Shown: positions 1-10,106, numbered from the stretch's first letter. The stretch is 64,000 nucleotides of DNA from Clostridium cadaveris (GCF_020911725.1 NZ_CP076620.1:2679001-2743000); one strand, 5' to 3'. Made by a program: numbers and translations. Notes: generated by a model not told the origin, from the sequence alone.

Positions 1-119
1 TACTTTCTCTAGGAGTCGCTTATTTTACTAACATCTCCACAGTTTTTATAGTAATCCTATCTGGAGCGTTAGGATTTATGGCTAAGCATATATCCTTTTT
101 AAAGAAAGGAAGTAAATAA
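1..119 (+). CDS. Chromate transporter, N-terminal half-protein (3' end only)
   Basis: The reading frame beginning at base 3 is open to the TAA at 117-119 and encodes about 38 residues with a hydrophobic stretch and a basic end (FLKKGSK). It ends two bases before the next start. Short-form CHR transporters are encoded as two adjacent half genes, so this is inferred to be the upstream half of the pair. The rest lies outside the window. The AAAGGAAG just before its stop is also the ribosome site for the next gene. Confidence 0.6.
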   Translation, partial: LSLGVAYFTNISTVFIVILSGALGFMAKHISFLKKGSK

Positions 120-121
120 TC

Positions 122-715
122 ATGAAACTATTCTTTACATTATTTATAGAATTTTTTAAGACAGGTCTATTTGCCATTGGAGGCGGGCTTGCTACTATTC
201 CCTTTCTTCAAGAGATAATTGAAAAATATGGATGGTTTACAACTGAATTTTTGACAGATATGATTGCAGTCTCTGAATCAACTCCTGGTCCCATAGGAGT
301 AAATATGGCCACCTATGTTGGATTCATTACTGGACTAAAAGGCTATGGAATTATCGGAGCAATACTTGGTGCTTTAATAACCACAATAGGGCTTGTACTT
401 CCAAGTTTGATTATAATATGTATAATCGCGCAGTTTCTAAAGAAATTTAAAGAAAGTGAGGTTGTTCAATCTGTATTTTATGGTTTAAGACCAGCAGTAA
501 CAGCTCTTATTGCATCAGCAGGATTAGGTATTTTTATGGTTACTTTATTTAGCTTAGATGCATTTAAATCCAGCGGTCAGATTTTAGATCTCTTCAAAAT
601 CCCTTATATATTATTATTTTGTATACTATTTTTTATATCAAAGAAATTTAAAAAACTTAGTCCAATCATGCTTATAGTGTTTTCAGCAATAATTGGAGTT
701 ATATTTAAACTATAA
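122..715 (+). CDS. Chromate transporter family protein (CHR half-protein)
   Basis: This 197-residue membrane protein has the CHR-family opening, a hydrophobic segment followed by FAIGGGLATIPF, and the conserved SESTPGPIGVNMATYVG motif near residues 50-66. About five or six membrane segments follow. The length suits a short-chain CHR subunit, which works with a partner half encoded immediately upstream (two-base gap), implying translational coupling. Family members export chromate or move related anions; the substrate here cannot be read from sequence. A weak inverted repeat follows at 737-784. Confidence 0.88.
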   Translation: MKLFFTLFIEFFKTGLFAIGGGLATIPFLQEIIEKYGWFTTEFLTDMIAVSESTPGPIGVNMATYVGFITGLKGYGIIGAILGALITTIGLVLPSLIIICIIAQFLKKFKESEVVQSVFYGLRPAVTALIASAGLGIFMVTLFSLDAFKSSGQILDLFKIPYILLFCILFFISKKFKKLSPIMLIVFSAIIGVIFKL

Positions 716-736
716 TATCATAAAATTTCATCTTCT

Positions 737-784
737 AAAGAATCCTCATGAATGCTTCAATAAATCATCCATAAAGGATTCTTT
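737..784. terminator. Inverted repeat between convergent genes
   Basis: AAAGAATCCT at 737-746 pairs perfectly with AGGATTCTTT at 775-784 across a 28-base loop. It sits between the convergent chromate transporter and methyltransferase genes. The U-run is weak in both directions, so terminator function is only likely. Confidence 0.4.
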
Positions 785-787
785 ATT

Positions 788-1447
788 CTACTTTCTCATA
801 AAAAACATCCTATTATGTTGATCATACTCAGGAAAATAAATATCTACAAATTCTTCTTCTTTAAAATACTTCTTAAAAAGCTCTCTCCACTGCTCCGTAG
901 TTTGATTCCATAAGAGAAGTCCATCATCCAAAAGATTGTCATCTATAATCTTTACATTCCATTCTTTGATTTTTTCTTCAGTTATGTATGGATTTAATTT
1001 TATAAGAATCTTTCCATTTTCTTTAACAATTCTTCTAGCTTGTCTTAATAATTCCTCTCCATCCTCAGGTCTCAAATTATCAATGATATTTGATAGTATG
1101 ATTCCATCATAACTTTCATAAGCTTTTGTCACAAGCTCTTCAATACTTCCAACTTTAAAATCATAAAATCCACATTTCATAAGCTTTGCTCTTTCTTTGG
1201 CAAGCTTTATAGCCTCTGTAGATAAATCCATTCCATGAAGATTTTCTACTCCTCTTAATGCACAATAAAAAAGCATACTGCCATTGCCACATCCAAAATC
1301 AAATAATTTCTCTACTCCTCTACTTATCCAATTAAGTCCTTTGTCTAAGTTAGGGTTTCCTATAATTTTATTAGTAGGAATTGTTATTTCCAAGTTTTTA
1401 TATATTTTATCCTCAACTTTAATGTACTTTTCATATTCATTCCCCAT
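788..1447 (-). CDS. Class I SAM-dependent methyltransferase
   Basis: The protein of about 219 residues carries a Rossmann methyltransferase motif I (FDFGCGNGSML), an acidic residue after strand 2 (HGMDLS) and a post-I region typical of small-molecule methyltransferases. The open frame extends to 1483, but the ATG at 1447 is preceded at good spacing by GAAGGTGA, so that start is preferred. The target is unknown. It is transcribed alone; the gene upstream on this strand has its own terminator-like hairpin at 1542-1577. Confidence 0.8.
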   Translation of the reverse strand: MGNEYEKYIKVEDKIYKNLEITIPTNKIIGNPNLDKGLNWISRGVEKLFDFGCGNGSMLFYCALRGVENLHGMDLSTEAIKLAKERAKLMKCGFYDFKVGSIEELVTKAYESYDGIILSNIIDNLRPEDGEELLRQARRIVKENGKILIKLNPYITEEKIKEWNVKIIDDNLLDDGLLLWNQTTEQWRELFKKYFKEEEFVDIYFPEYDQHNRMFFMRK

Positions 1448-1541
1448 AAATTCACCTTCATTTATATATATTATAAATATCAATCATAAATTTATTGTAC
1501 CATAATTTAAAATTATATTTTAAATATTCTATATATAAAAA

Positions 1542-1577
1542 AGTTCATCATAAAGTTAATTTGCTTTATGATGAACT
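1542..1577 (-). terminator. Rho-independent terminator
   Basis: A perfect 14-bp stem (AGTTCATCATAAAG with its complement) closes a 7-base loop and is followed on the minus strand by a run of six U. It ends transcription of the small ORF at 1623-1778. Confidence 0.8.
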
Positions 1578-1622
1578 CCATCAATTACTTTAAAAATACA
1601 TTAAAGAATAAATAATATATTT

Positions 1623-1778
1623 TTAGAATCCCTTTTTCTTTGCTTCTATGCCACTTTCATTAAGTCCAGGTTCTTCAATTGTAGTATTAAGTTTGTTTTT
1701 TGCCCATTGATTTTGAGTTTTATTTCCATTAGCTAAAAAATTTTCTTTGGTGTAGGATTTACGATTTTTAGTATTCAT
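1623..1778 (-). CDS. Small hydrophilic protein, 51 aa, possibly spore-associated
   Basis: A short frame starts at 1778 behind a strong GGAGGAAA site and ends at 1623, directly before a clear terminator, so it looks like a real monocistronic gene. The peptide begins MNTKNRKSYTKENFLANG and is rich in Asn, Lys and Thr with no membrane segment or Cys. Small, hydrophilic, highly charged proteins of this kind are common among minor spore proteins of clostridia, but I do not recognise a named family; that link is inference from composition and size only. Confidence 0.6.
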   Translation of the reverse strand: MNTKNRKSYTKENFLANGNKTQNQWAKNKLNTTIEEPGLNESGIEAKKKGF

Positions 1779-1813
1779 GTGTATTTTCCTCCTTACATTC
1801 TCTATAACTATTT

Positions 1814-2017
1814 CTATTGAACTTTGTGTCCTGTGCTTTCAATACAACTTTTTATTGTTTCTGGAGTAGCAGGATTATTGTATGCAACTTCAACTGTTCC
1901 TCTTCCTATATCTACACATACCTTGTTTACTCCATCTATCTTTTCTAAGGCATTTTTGACTTGAGTCTTAACTGAAGAATTAAGCAAACCATTGATTTCA
2001 TAATGTTCTCTTTCCAT
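1814..2017 (-). CDS. HMA-like (heavy-metal-associated fold) protein lacking the CxxC site
   Basis: The 67-residue protein follows the ferredoxin-like HMA pattern: YEINGL at strand 1, an LEKIDGV segment after helix 1, VDIGRGTVEVAY for strands 2-3, and a final ESTGHKVQ. In metal chaperones such as CopZ the loop after strand 1 carries MxCxxC; here it reads LLNSSVK, with no cysteine. A single Cys (VCVDIG) lies in strand 2. It therefore probably does not bind Cu(I) in the usual way. The AAGGAG at -12 favours the ATG at 2017 over the one at 2029. Confidence 0.75.
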   Translation of the reverse strand: MEREHYEINGLLNSSVKTQVKNALEKIDGVNKVCVDIGRGTVEVAYNNPATPETIKSCIESTGHKVQ

Positions 2018-2085
2018 ATCAAAAATCATCTCCTTATAAAGAATTTACATTACTAGTTTACCTCGATAAACTTTTTTTATAGTAT

Positions 2086-2126
2086 AAAAAAACCCCCACA
2101 GGTGGCGAAATAAGTCACCTATGAGG
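2086..2126 (-). terminator. Rho-independent terminator after the SulP gene
   Basis: CCCCACAGGTGGC pairs imperfectly with GTCACCTATGAGG around a short loop and is followed on the minus strand by seven U. It lies 45 bases downstream of the SulP stop codon. Confidence 0.85.
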
Positions 2127-2170
2127 ATTATTTTAAGTTATATTTTAATAGCTTGTACTATTTTTATATA

Positions 2171-3856
2171 TTAATCCGTTACTACTATTTTAGGTATATT
2201 ACGTTTAATAGCTTTTTCCCCAATAATATCTGCTTTAATAAAGGCTTCATCTATGTTAACACAAAAATTTTCTTCTCCGTTTTTTTCTATAAACCCTGAT
2301 TTTCTCATAACTTCATATGGCAGCTCTCTAACACCAGAAAATATCAGAGTTATAGATTTTTTCTTACATCTTTTCAGTAATTCCTCTAAAGAATGTAATG
2401 CTGTTATATCAATTGATGGCACGTTTCTCATGCTTAATATAACAACCTTTGTGGATGATGTAGCTGATATACTCATAAATTCATCTACTGTAGCAAAAAA
2501 CATAGGGCCTTCTATTTCAAATACTAATGTATGTTTAGGAATTGATTTTAATCTTAAGGGCTCCGATTGGATCTCATCTTCCCAATCAGGTTTAAGCTCT
2601 ATAACAGAAGATGTGTTTGACATTTTCTTCATTAAAAGCAATGCTGATAGTACAACCCCAATTTCTACTGCAAATAATAAATCTACTAAAACACCTGAAA
2701 GAAATGTAACTATAAGTACAATAAAATCTGACTTTGGTGCATGCTTAGCCATGTAGCGAAACTCATGAATATTACTCATATTATATGCTACCATGATAAG
2801 TATAGCTGATAAAGTAGGAATTGGAATATATCCTGCTAGAGGCATTAGTAATAATAAAATAAAAGTTACTACAACACTATGAACAATTCCTGCAATAGGT
2901 GTACGACCACCATTTTTAACCCCATTAGAAGCTCTAGCAACCGCTCCTGCTACAGGAACTGCACCAAAAAATCCACAAAATATATTTGCAATACCTTGTG
3001 CTACTAATTCTTGATTAGAGTTATGCTTTTCTCCCATTAATCCATCAGTTACAACACAAGCTAATAAAGATACTATTGCTATTAAAAATGCCAAAGTTAC
3101 TGCTGATGGAATTAAAGCTTGAACTAATTCAAAACTGATTTCTGGCACTTGAAATTTCGGAAAATTCGATGGAATATTTCCATATACGCTTTTAATAGTT
3201 GCTACATCTAGATTTGCTGCCATTACTAATGGCGTTGTAATAAGTATCGCCGCTAAGGAATTTGGTATCTTAGTTGTAATTTTAGGAATAATTATAAGTA
3301 TAGCTATAGAAAGAAGTCCAATAGCTAATGTTGGTATATTTATTGTATCTATAACTTTGAAGTATGCTGCAAACTTATCCATAACCTTTACAGGTATTTC
3401 TTCCATGGTTAATCCGAAGAAACCTTTAATCTGTCCCGAAAAAATACCCATAGCAATAGCTGCTGTAAACCCTAAAGTAATAGTCTTTGGAATATACTTT
3501 AAAAGTTGTCCAAACTTAAAAAGTCCCATTATAATTAATATAATTCCTGCCATAATACTTGCAATGGCTAGTCCCACAAGTCCAAATTCTTCAATAATGG
3601 TAAATACAGTCATTACAGTTGCTGCTGTTGCCCCTCCAATGTTAACTTTACTTCCTCCAAAAAAGGACACAAAGAATCCACCTATTATTGCAGAATATAG
3701 TCCTCTTTCAGGACTCATACCCGATGCAATAGCAAGTGCTACAGATAGTGGAAAAGCAATTACTGCAACAATGATTCCAGCTAGAATATCCTTAAAGAGC
3801 TGGTCTTTTGTATACTCCCTCATGCATCCCCACAGCTTAGGCCTAAAGTCATTCAT
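2171..3856 (-). CDS. SulP family inorganic anion transporter with STAS domain
   Basis: The 561-residue protein has the SulP layout: a long polytopic part starting DILAGIIVAVIAFPLSVALA, with the SulP-type GGATAATVMTVF segment, then a C-terminal cytoplasmic STAS domain from about residue 440 (HTLVFEIEGPMFFATVDEF, later LSMRNVPSIDITALHSL). SulP proteins carry sulfate, bicarbonate or other anions; the substrate is not determined here. It starts behind GGAGGAG at 3856 and has its own terminator, so it is probably monocistronic. Confidence 0.93.
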   Translation of the reverse strand: MNDFRPKLWGCMREYTKDQLFKDILAGIIVAVIAFPLSVALAIASGMSPERGLYSAIIGGFFVSFFGGSKVNIGGATAATVMTVFTIIEEFGLVGLAIASIMAGIILIIMGLFKFGQLLKYIPKTITLGFTAAIAMGIFSGQIKGFFGLTMEEIPVKVMDKFAAYFKVIDTINIPTLAIGLLSIAILIIIPKITTKIPNSLAAILITTPLVMAANLDVATIKSVYGNIPSNFPKFQVPEISFELVQALIPSAVTLAFLIAIVSLLACVVTDGLMGEKHNSNQELVAQGIANIFCGFFGAVPVAGAVARASNGVKNGGRTPIAGIVHSVVVTFILLLLMPLAGYIPIPTLSAILIMVAYNMSNIHEFRYMAKHAPKSDFIVLIVTFLSGVLVDLLFAVEIGVVLSALLLMKKMSNTSSVIELKPDWEDEIQSEPLRLKSIPKHTLVFEIEGPMFFATVDEFMSISATSSTKVVILSMRNVPSIDITALHSLEELLKRCKKKSITLIFSGVRELPYEVMRKSGFIEKNGEENFCVNIDEAFIKADIIGEKAIKRNIPKIVVTD

Positions 3857-4060
3857 TTTTTCTCCTCCATAATTTATATATTAATGAAAATATAAAAGTA
3901 AGCATTTTCAATTTTAATCAGATTTTTCATACCACCATATATATTATAATATACCATATAAAATACGTCTACATTAATTATGAACAAATTATGTCTTAAC
4001 TATATAAATTATAAATCTTTTTTCTAAAGCATTAAAATTTCATAATTTCATATAACAACA

Positions 4061-4100
4061 AAAAAATCCTCATCTATGTTTTGCTCATAAATGAGGATTT
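4061..4100 (-). terminator. Rho-independent terminator of the methyltransferase/Nudix operon
   Basis: AAATCCTCAT and ATGAGGATTT form the base of a long stem; the A-run at 4059-4066 gives the U-run on the minus strand. It directly follows the Nudix stop codon. Confidence 0.85.
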
Positions 4101-4102
4101 CT

Positions 4103-4561
4103 CTATAAATTCATTTTTTTAATAAAATCATTAATAAATTTTCGATGGCTTCCAACCATTTTTTCCGGAAGTTCCTTCAATGAAAAAAATCTAAGCTCAA
4201 GACCTTCTTCTTTATTTACTATCATTTCACCGTGATACTCGTGAGTATAATATACCATATTAACTAAATAAAACTCATCTTCATTAGGCAGCTTCTTATA
4301 TAGTTCTTTGCCAGAATAAATATCAAGAAGTTGTAAGTTATTAATATATAGACCTGTTTCCTCATAGACTTCTCTTATTCCAGTCTCTTCTAGACTTTCT
4401 CCCATCTCCATTATTCCTCCTGGAAGACCCCAAATCTTATCTGGATATGTTCTTTTTTGAAGCAATACTTTATTTGTTTGATCTAAAATCAAAACTGAAG
4501 TTCCGTTCAAAATCACCGGCCTGTGTCCCATATATTTTCTTATATACTTTATATAATCCAT
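4103..4561 (-). CDS. NUDIX hydrolase
   Basis: The 152-residue protein contains a complete Nudix box at about residues 49-71 (GIMEMGESLEETGIREVYEE followed by TGL), which binds the divalent metal for hydrolysis of a nucleoside-diphosphate-linked substrate. The preceding KIWGLPGG strand is also standard. The start at 4561 lies only 15 bases after the methyltransferase stop, so the two are likely one transcript, closed by the terminator at 4061-4100. The substrate cannot be told from sequence. Confidence 0.92.
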   Translation of the reverse strand: MDYIKYIRKYMGHRPVILNGTSVLILDQTNKVLLQKRTYPDKIWGLPGGIMEMGESLEETGIREVYEETGLYINNLQLLDIYSGKELYKKLPNEDEFYLVNMVYYTHEYHGEMIVNKEEGLELRFFSLKELPEKMVGSHRKFINDFIKKMNL

Positions 4562-4576
4562 ATCTCTTACCTTTCA

Positions 4577-5365
4577 CTATTTATCTTCATTTTCCTTTTT
4601 TAAAATATCCAATGTATGTGCACTCGCTCCAAGTAAATCTGACCTTTCACAAGTCGACAAATGATAATCAATAAAAAGCTTAAATGTTTCTTCATCCATA
4701 TTATGAAGAATAGGACGCATATAGTTAGCTGGACCATCTGCAGCAATTAGCTTTATTCTTTTCACTGATGCAGCTTCATTTACTCTATTGATATCTTCAA
4801 TCCTTACATAATCATATAAATCTTCTGGTTCTGATACAACATGAAAATCATCACTAACTTTACCTTTTTCAATAGATTCTTTGATATTATTTTCTTTGAA
4901 GCCATATGTTAATATGCTATATTCATTCATGCAATATGCTACTAATATAACTCCTCCAACCTTTGTCACTCTTTTAGCCTCTTTAAGAGCTTTTACCTTA
5001 TCCTCAAAAGTATATAAGTGATACATAGGTCCAAATACTAAAGTCATATCAAAAGTATCGTCCTCAAATCTTGACAAATCTAATGCTGTACCTTGATAGG
5101 CCTTTACGGTGCTTCCCTTTGATTTTAAAACACCTAAATTATGCTTTACAAGCTCAACAGCTGTTACATCATACCCTTCATTAGCTAACTCTACGGAATA
5201 TCTTCCTGTCCCTGCTCCTACATCTAGGATTTTTGCCTTTTTATTGCCATTCAAATATTCATGAATATACTTCATAGAAGTTATATATTCAACTTTTCCG
5301 TGTCTTCTGGTTAATCTTTTATCTTCACAAAATTTATTATAGTATTTTTCTAATTCCATTGTCAT
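4577..5365 (-). CDS. Class I SAM-dependent methyltransferase
   Basis: The 262-residue protein has motif I (KILDVGAGTGRYSVELA), the acidic end of strand 2 (VTAVELV), motif II (FDMTLVFGPMYHL) and motif III (GGVILVAYC). The GPMYHL segment occurs in a group of clostridial methyltransferases of unknown target. Translation starts at 5365 behind a G-rich site (AAAGGGTGGG), rather far from the ATG, and a second ATG two codons later is possible. It is the first gene of a pair with the Nudix hydrolase. Confidence 0.85.
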   Translation of the reverse strand: MTMELEKYYNKFCEDKRLTRRHGKVEYITSMKYIHEYLNGNKKAKILDVGAGTGRYSVELANEGYDVTAVELVKHNLGVLKSKGSTVKAYQGTALDLSRFEDDTFDMTLVFGPMYHLYTFEDKVKALKEAKRVTKVGGVILVAYCMNEYSILTYGFKENNIKESIEKGKVSDDFHVVSEPEDLYDYVRIEDINRVNEAASVKRIKLIAADGPANYMRPILHNMDEETFKLFIDYHLSTCERSDLLGASAHTLDILKKENEDK

Positions 5366-5453
5366 ATCTTTATGTTTCCCACCCTTTAAATTATGCTCTT
5401 TCTAAAACTATTATATCATGAGTTAAAATTTCTTTGATATAATCTGTGTAAAA

Positions 5454-5479
5454 GGCATTAAGACTTTCATCTTAATGCC
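5454..5479 (-). terminator. Rho-independent terminator of the GntR gene
   Basis: GGCATTAAGA pairs with TCTTAATGCC over a 6-base loop, 12 bases after the GntR stop codon. The same stem sequence recurs at 7930-7954 after the ABC permease gene. Confidence 0.75.
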
Positions 5480-5490
5480 CTCATAATATT

Positions 5491-6174
5491 CTAATCATCA
5501 ATGGTTGTTTTTATAGCTTCTTCCCCAATTCGCAAAAATACCTCTTTAAATAATTCTTCCGCCTTTTTATAATGCTCTTCATTTAATCGAAAACATTCTT
5601 CCAAGTCATTTTCTGAAAAGGCCTCTGCCATTTTTTCATGAATTTCAATGCTATGTTCTTGCATTTTAAAAACTTCTTTTTCATAATAACCTCTTAATAA
5701 TACTTCATGCAGTACATTAAACTTCTTATATAGTTTCTTCAAACGAGAATTTTTTGAAAAAACAATAAACACCTTATGAAATTCATAATCATATTCAAAG
5801 TATTTTTCCGTTCCTATGCTTTTTTTCTGCAAAGAAATATATTCTTTCAATATATCTGCAACTTCTTTATGATCGGATTTTTGAAATGCCAATTTTATTC
5901 CTGTATTAGTTATTCCTAATAATATCTCATTAACTTCCACATAAAAATCAACATCAAAATTAACCACCAAGGCTCCAGTATTATCAATGCTTTGAATTAA
6001 ACCATCTGCATAAAGCCTATTAATGGCATCACGAATGGGAGAAGAGCTTACTTGGAATCTTTCTTGTAAATTTCTATTAACAATTTTTGATCCAAATAGA
6101 ATCTTTTTGGTGATAATCTCCATTTTCAATTCGTCATATATTTGATCGCTTAGTGATTTTTTTATAATTGCCAT
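5491..6174 (-). CDS. GntR/FadR-type transcriptional regulator (FCD family)
   Basis: The N-terminal 70 residues form a GntR winged helix-turn-helix (LKMEIITKKILFGSKIVN, then FQVSSSPIRDAINRLYADGLI). The all-helical C-terminal part of about 140 residues is of the FCD type, with a conserved YHKVF-like stretch (YEFHKVFIVFSKN). FCD regulators bind carboxylate ligands, often through a metal. It lies directly downstream of the tyrosine phenol-lyase gene on the same strand, with a terminator between, so control of that gene is the obvious hypothesis. Its start at 6174 has a modest GAGAGG site. Confidence 0.88.
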   Translation of the reverse strand: MAIIKKSLSDQIYDELKMEIITKKILFGSKIVNRNLQERFQVSSSPIRDAINRLYADGLIQSIDNTGALVVNFDVDFYVEVNEILLGITNTGIKLAFQKSDHKEVADILKEYISLQKKSIGTEKYFEYDYEFHKVFIVFSKNSRLKKLYKKFNVLHEVLLRGYYEKEVFKMQEHSIEIHEKMAEAFSENDLEECFRLNEEHYKKAEELFKEVFLRIGEEAIKTTIDD

Positions 6175-6267
6175 TTCTTACTATACCTCTCATATCTACT
6201 TCTTCCAAAATCTTTTCAGAACATTATAATTATACTATAAGAATCCTTTCTAATCAAAATCACAAAA

Positions 6268-6296
6268 ACAGAAACCTTAGCATCAAAGGTTTCTGT
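6268..6296 (-). terminator. Rho-independent terminator of tpl
   Basis: ACAGAAACCTT and AAGGTTTCTGT form a perfect 11-bp stem with a 7-base loop, followed by five U on the minus strand; it lies 48 bases after the tyrosine phenol-lyase stop. Confidence 0.85.
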
Positions 6297-6343
6297 TTGT
6301 TAATTAATTTTGGCACCAAATTATAGATTTTTAAAATATTATA

Positions 6344-7750
<1,407 letters not shown>

Positions 7751-7776
7751 CTATAAAAATAAATCAAATAGCACTT

Positions 7777-7799
7777 AATGCATCATGCATCATGCATTT
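7777..7799. promoter_or_regulatory. Palindromic repeat upstream of tpl, candidate regulator site
   Basis: AATGCAT and ATGCATT arms flank a central overlapping GCATCAT repeat about 45-67 bases upstream of the tpl start. On the minus strand a TATAGT sequence lies between this element and the ribosome site, so the element would sit near a -35 region. A GntR/FCD regulator is encoded next door. Binding is inference. Confidence 0.4.
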
Positions 7800-7929
7800 A
7801 TAAATCCATATTAATCCATTTTATACGTTTCGTCAATAAATGAATCATATTCTTAGAGAATAATTTTCATACAAAAACATCTCTATTTTAACAAATTTAT
7901 ACAAGTAATTTTTCTACAAATCAAAAAAA

Positions 7930-7954
7930 GCATTAAGATTTTTCATCTTAATGC
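7930..7954 (-). terminator. Rho-independent terminator of the ABC permease gene
   Basis: GCATTAAGAT pairs with ATCTTAATGC over a 5-base loop, followed by a seven-base U-run on the minus strand, 28 bases after the permease stop. Confidence 0.8.
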
Positions 7955-7981
7955 CTCTAATTTTATTAAAAATCGTTTTGG

Positions 7982-8761
7982 TTATGAATCTCGTAAACCA
8001 TCAATTTTCTTATTTAAAAATTGATATAAGAACATTATTCCAACTAGTATTAATATAAAATCATATATTAATAAACCATAAGCTTTTGTGTTATAATTTC
8101 TTGTTAAATTGAACAGTTTAATTACATTAAAATCAATTAAATTATTAAAATGACATGCATCAAATAAAATACCCGTAACTATTACATAAAATATAGGTAA
8201 TATATATGATATAGATTTCTTTTTAGTAAATGTTACAACTCCCAAAATGAATACTGAAAAGGCAGCTGCAGACAGAGACACAGCTAAACATATTAGAATA
8301 ATATATGTGATTTTTGAAACATCATATCCCCCTGTAAAAATACCTTTTGCAATATCTGATATGCCTACATCATTTATTCCAAATTTCATAATAAGATATA
8401 AAATCCAACCACCTTGACTAATTGCAAAAATACTAAATGTTGTTATAGCATTCACTATGCCTTTAGTAATTAAATAATTTTTTATATTTATAACTTCTGA
8501 CACTTTATTTAAAAATCCCGATTCCTCATCCTTAATTATTGATGTTGAATAATTTAAACCAGCTAATACTGGTCCCCAAAAACCAATATATGAAAATCCA
8601 CAAATTCTTATAAACAAATCTACTCCATCTAGACCTGGATATGGAAAAGCTATTTCTTTTAAATAAGATATCATCAATAGCATTGAAATTATTAAAATTG
8701 CAATTATTGTTTTCCATGAAAATAACGTCTTTTTTAGTTCTAATTTTAAATAAGTTTTCAC
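7982..8761 (-). CDS. ABC-2 type permease-like membrane protein
   Basis: The 259-residue protein has about six hydrophobic segments and an N-terminal region (LELKKTLFSWKTIIAILI) typical of ABC-2 permeases. It starts with GTG at 8761 behind a strong GGAGGAGGG site. It lies 16 bases after the sigma-regulator gene, as in sigma-factor operons of the Bacillus SigY type in which regulators and an ABC exporter are linked. No ATP-binding subunit is present here, and the upstream sigma and regulator genes are broken, so the permease may no longer have a partner. Confidence 0.7.
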   Translation of the reverse strand: MKTYLKLELKKTLFSWKTIIAILIISMLLMISYLKEIAFPYPGLDGVDLFIRICGFSYIGFWGPVLAGLNYSTSIIKDEESGFLNKVSEVINIKNYLITKGIVNAITTFSIFAISQGGWILYLIMKFGINDVGISDIAKGIFTGGYDVSKITYIILICLAVSLSAAAFSVFILGVVTFTKKKSISYILPIFYVIVTGILFDACHFNNLIDFNVIKLFNLTRNYNTKAYGLLIYDFILILVGIMFLYQFLNKKIDGLRDS

Positions 8762-8777
8762 ATCTATCCCTCCTCCA

Positions 8778-9766
8778 TTAATCTCTATCTACAACAGCTC
8801 CAATTGTAGCAGCTTTAATATATCTCTCATCCTTCAAAGCTTTTAATGTATTCACATCTCCACTAACAACTACTCCTATTATCTTTAAATCCTCGATATT
8901 AATCGCACCTTTGCCATTACTCAAAGTATCAAAGAGTTTTTCATAAGTTTCACTATAATTTTTTTTCTTACCATCCATTATAGCTTTTATAAATTTATTT
9001 TCAGGATTAATAATTGCATGTCCTTGTTTATCTAAAACTTTTATACCATATACATCATATTCATCAAAAATTACTTTACTCTCAGTTTTCGTATCATTTT
9101 CGTTTAAGGTATTTATCCAGTACCAATTTAATATAACATCTTTAGGTAACATTTTTTGTATTTGATTCATAGTATATTCTTTATCAAAAGACAGTGACAT
9201 CTCTATGAGTTTAGAATCATCTATACTATCAATGTTTCCTAATTCATTTATATAATTTTTGTATTCCATTGATGGATGATAAAATTTCATAACTCTCTTG
9301 CCAATCTTATTATATTTTCTTTTTTGCTGGATATCTTCTAACGATTTCCCATTGCTATTCCATAAGTAGTCTCCCCTATTACCATAATTATTGTTAATTA
9401 AAGGCACGTAAGTATACTTTTCTTTATAATCACCATCAACTATAGGTTTATTTCCTACAAATCTATATCTAACATAATCCATCTCTCCAGTCATGACTCC
9501 ATCATAGTTTTTTATATTTCCTACATAAGCATTTGGCATAGCTATATTAAACCAGTTTTCTAATTTTTTTCTTCTTTCTCACTAATATTAGTTAAAAAGG
9601 TGGAATTTAATATTAATGCTATAGCATTTAAAATTATAAATACCATTAAGCTTATTATTACATTTCTGATTATTGATAAAGATCTGGCTTTTTTAATAGG
9701 ATTACCAAAAGTAGTCTTTTCTTTTGTCTCGAATAATTCTTTTAATTTCTCGTCATCACTTTTCAT
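8778..9766 (-). pseudogene. Sigma-factor regulator (anti-sigma type), frameshifted
   Basis: Two open frames together make one protein. The N-terminal part starts at 9766 (MKSDDEKLKELFETKE) behind GGAGGAGAAAT and has one membrane helix (IIRNVIISLMVFIILNAI). The C-terminal part runs from about 9570 to 8778. The frames meet at a run of seven A on the coding strand (T at 9564-9570): as written the first frame reads KEEKN-stop, while one extra A gives KEEKKLENWFNIAMPNA continuing in the second frame. The layout matches sigma-factor regulators with N- and C-terminal domains. It may be a true mutation, a slippery site or a sequencing error. Confidence 0.75.
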
Positions 9767-9912
9767 ATTTCTCCTCCCAAACTTTTTTAAATTGTTCCCT
9801 AGCTCTGAAAAGATAGGTTCTAACTGTATTCTCCTTAATATCCAATAATTCTGATATCTCTTTATAAGACAAACAAAAATCATATTTAAATATCAATAAA
9901 TTCTTTACTCAT
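9756..9912 (-). pseudogene. ECF RNA polymerase sigma factor, internally deleted remnant
   Basis: Behind a strong GGAGGGAGG site, an ATG at 9912 opens MSKEFIDI and then stops. In another frame the same stretch reads FKYDFCLSYKEISELLDI followed by KENTVRTYLFRAREQ and stops at 9756. This is the helix-turn-helix of sigma region 4. Region 2 is absent, so a deletion has joined the gene's start to its last fifty codons. The remnant overlaps the start of the regulator gene, the usual arrangement for a sigma/anti-sigma pair. Confidence 0.8.
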
Positions 9913-10021
9913 TGTAGCCTCCCTCCATAAAGCAAAAGTTAATTGTTTTAATATTGAAGTACTTCTGTTACTATGACGTTTTAACTCCAAATATGTATAC
10001 ATTAATTTTACACTAAATAAA

Positions 10022-10057
10022 AAATCTACCAAACAACCTTTATTGAATGGTAGATTT
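10022..10057 (-). terminator. Rho-independent terminator of the EamA transporter gene
   Basis: AAATCTACCA and TGGTAGATTT form a 10-bp stem with a 16-base loop; the minus strand then continues in U-rich sequence. It lies 50 bases after the gene. Confidence 0.7.
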
Positions 10058-10106
10058 AAATAGCTTATGATAAAATTCTCTACAAGCTAAAATTTACGTA
10101 TGAGCT

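Noticed and set aside
2253-3872. Plus-strand frames over the SulP gene
   Set aside because: They are long only because of the AT-rich codon bias of the opposite strand; they lack ribosome sites and familiar motifs.
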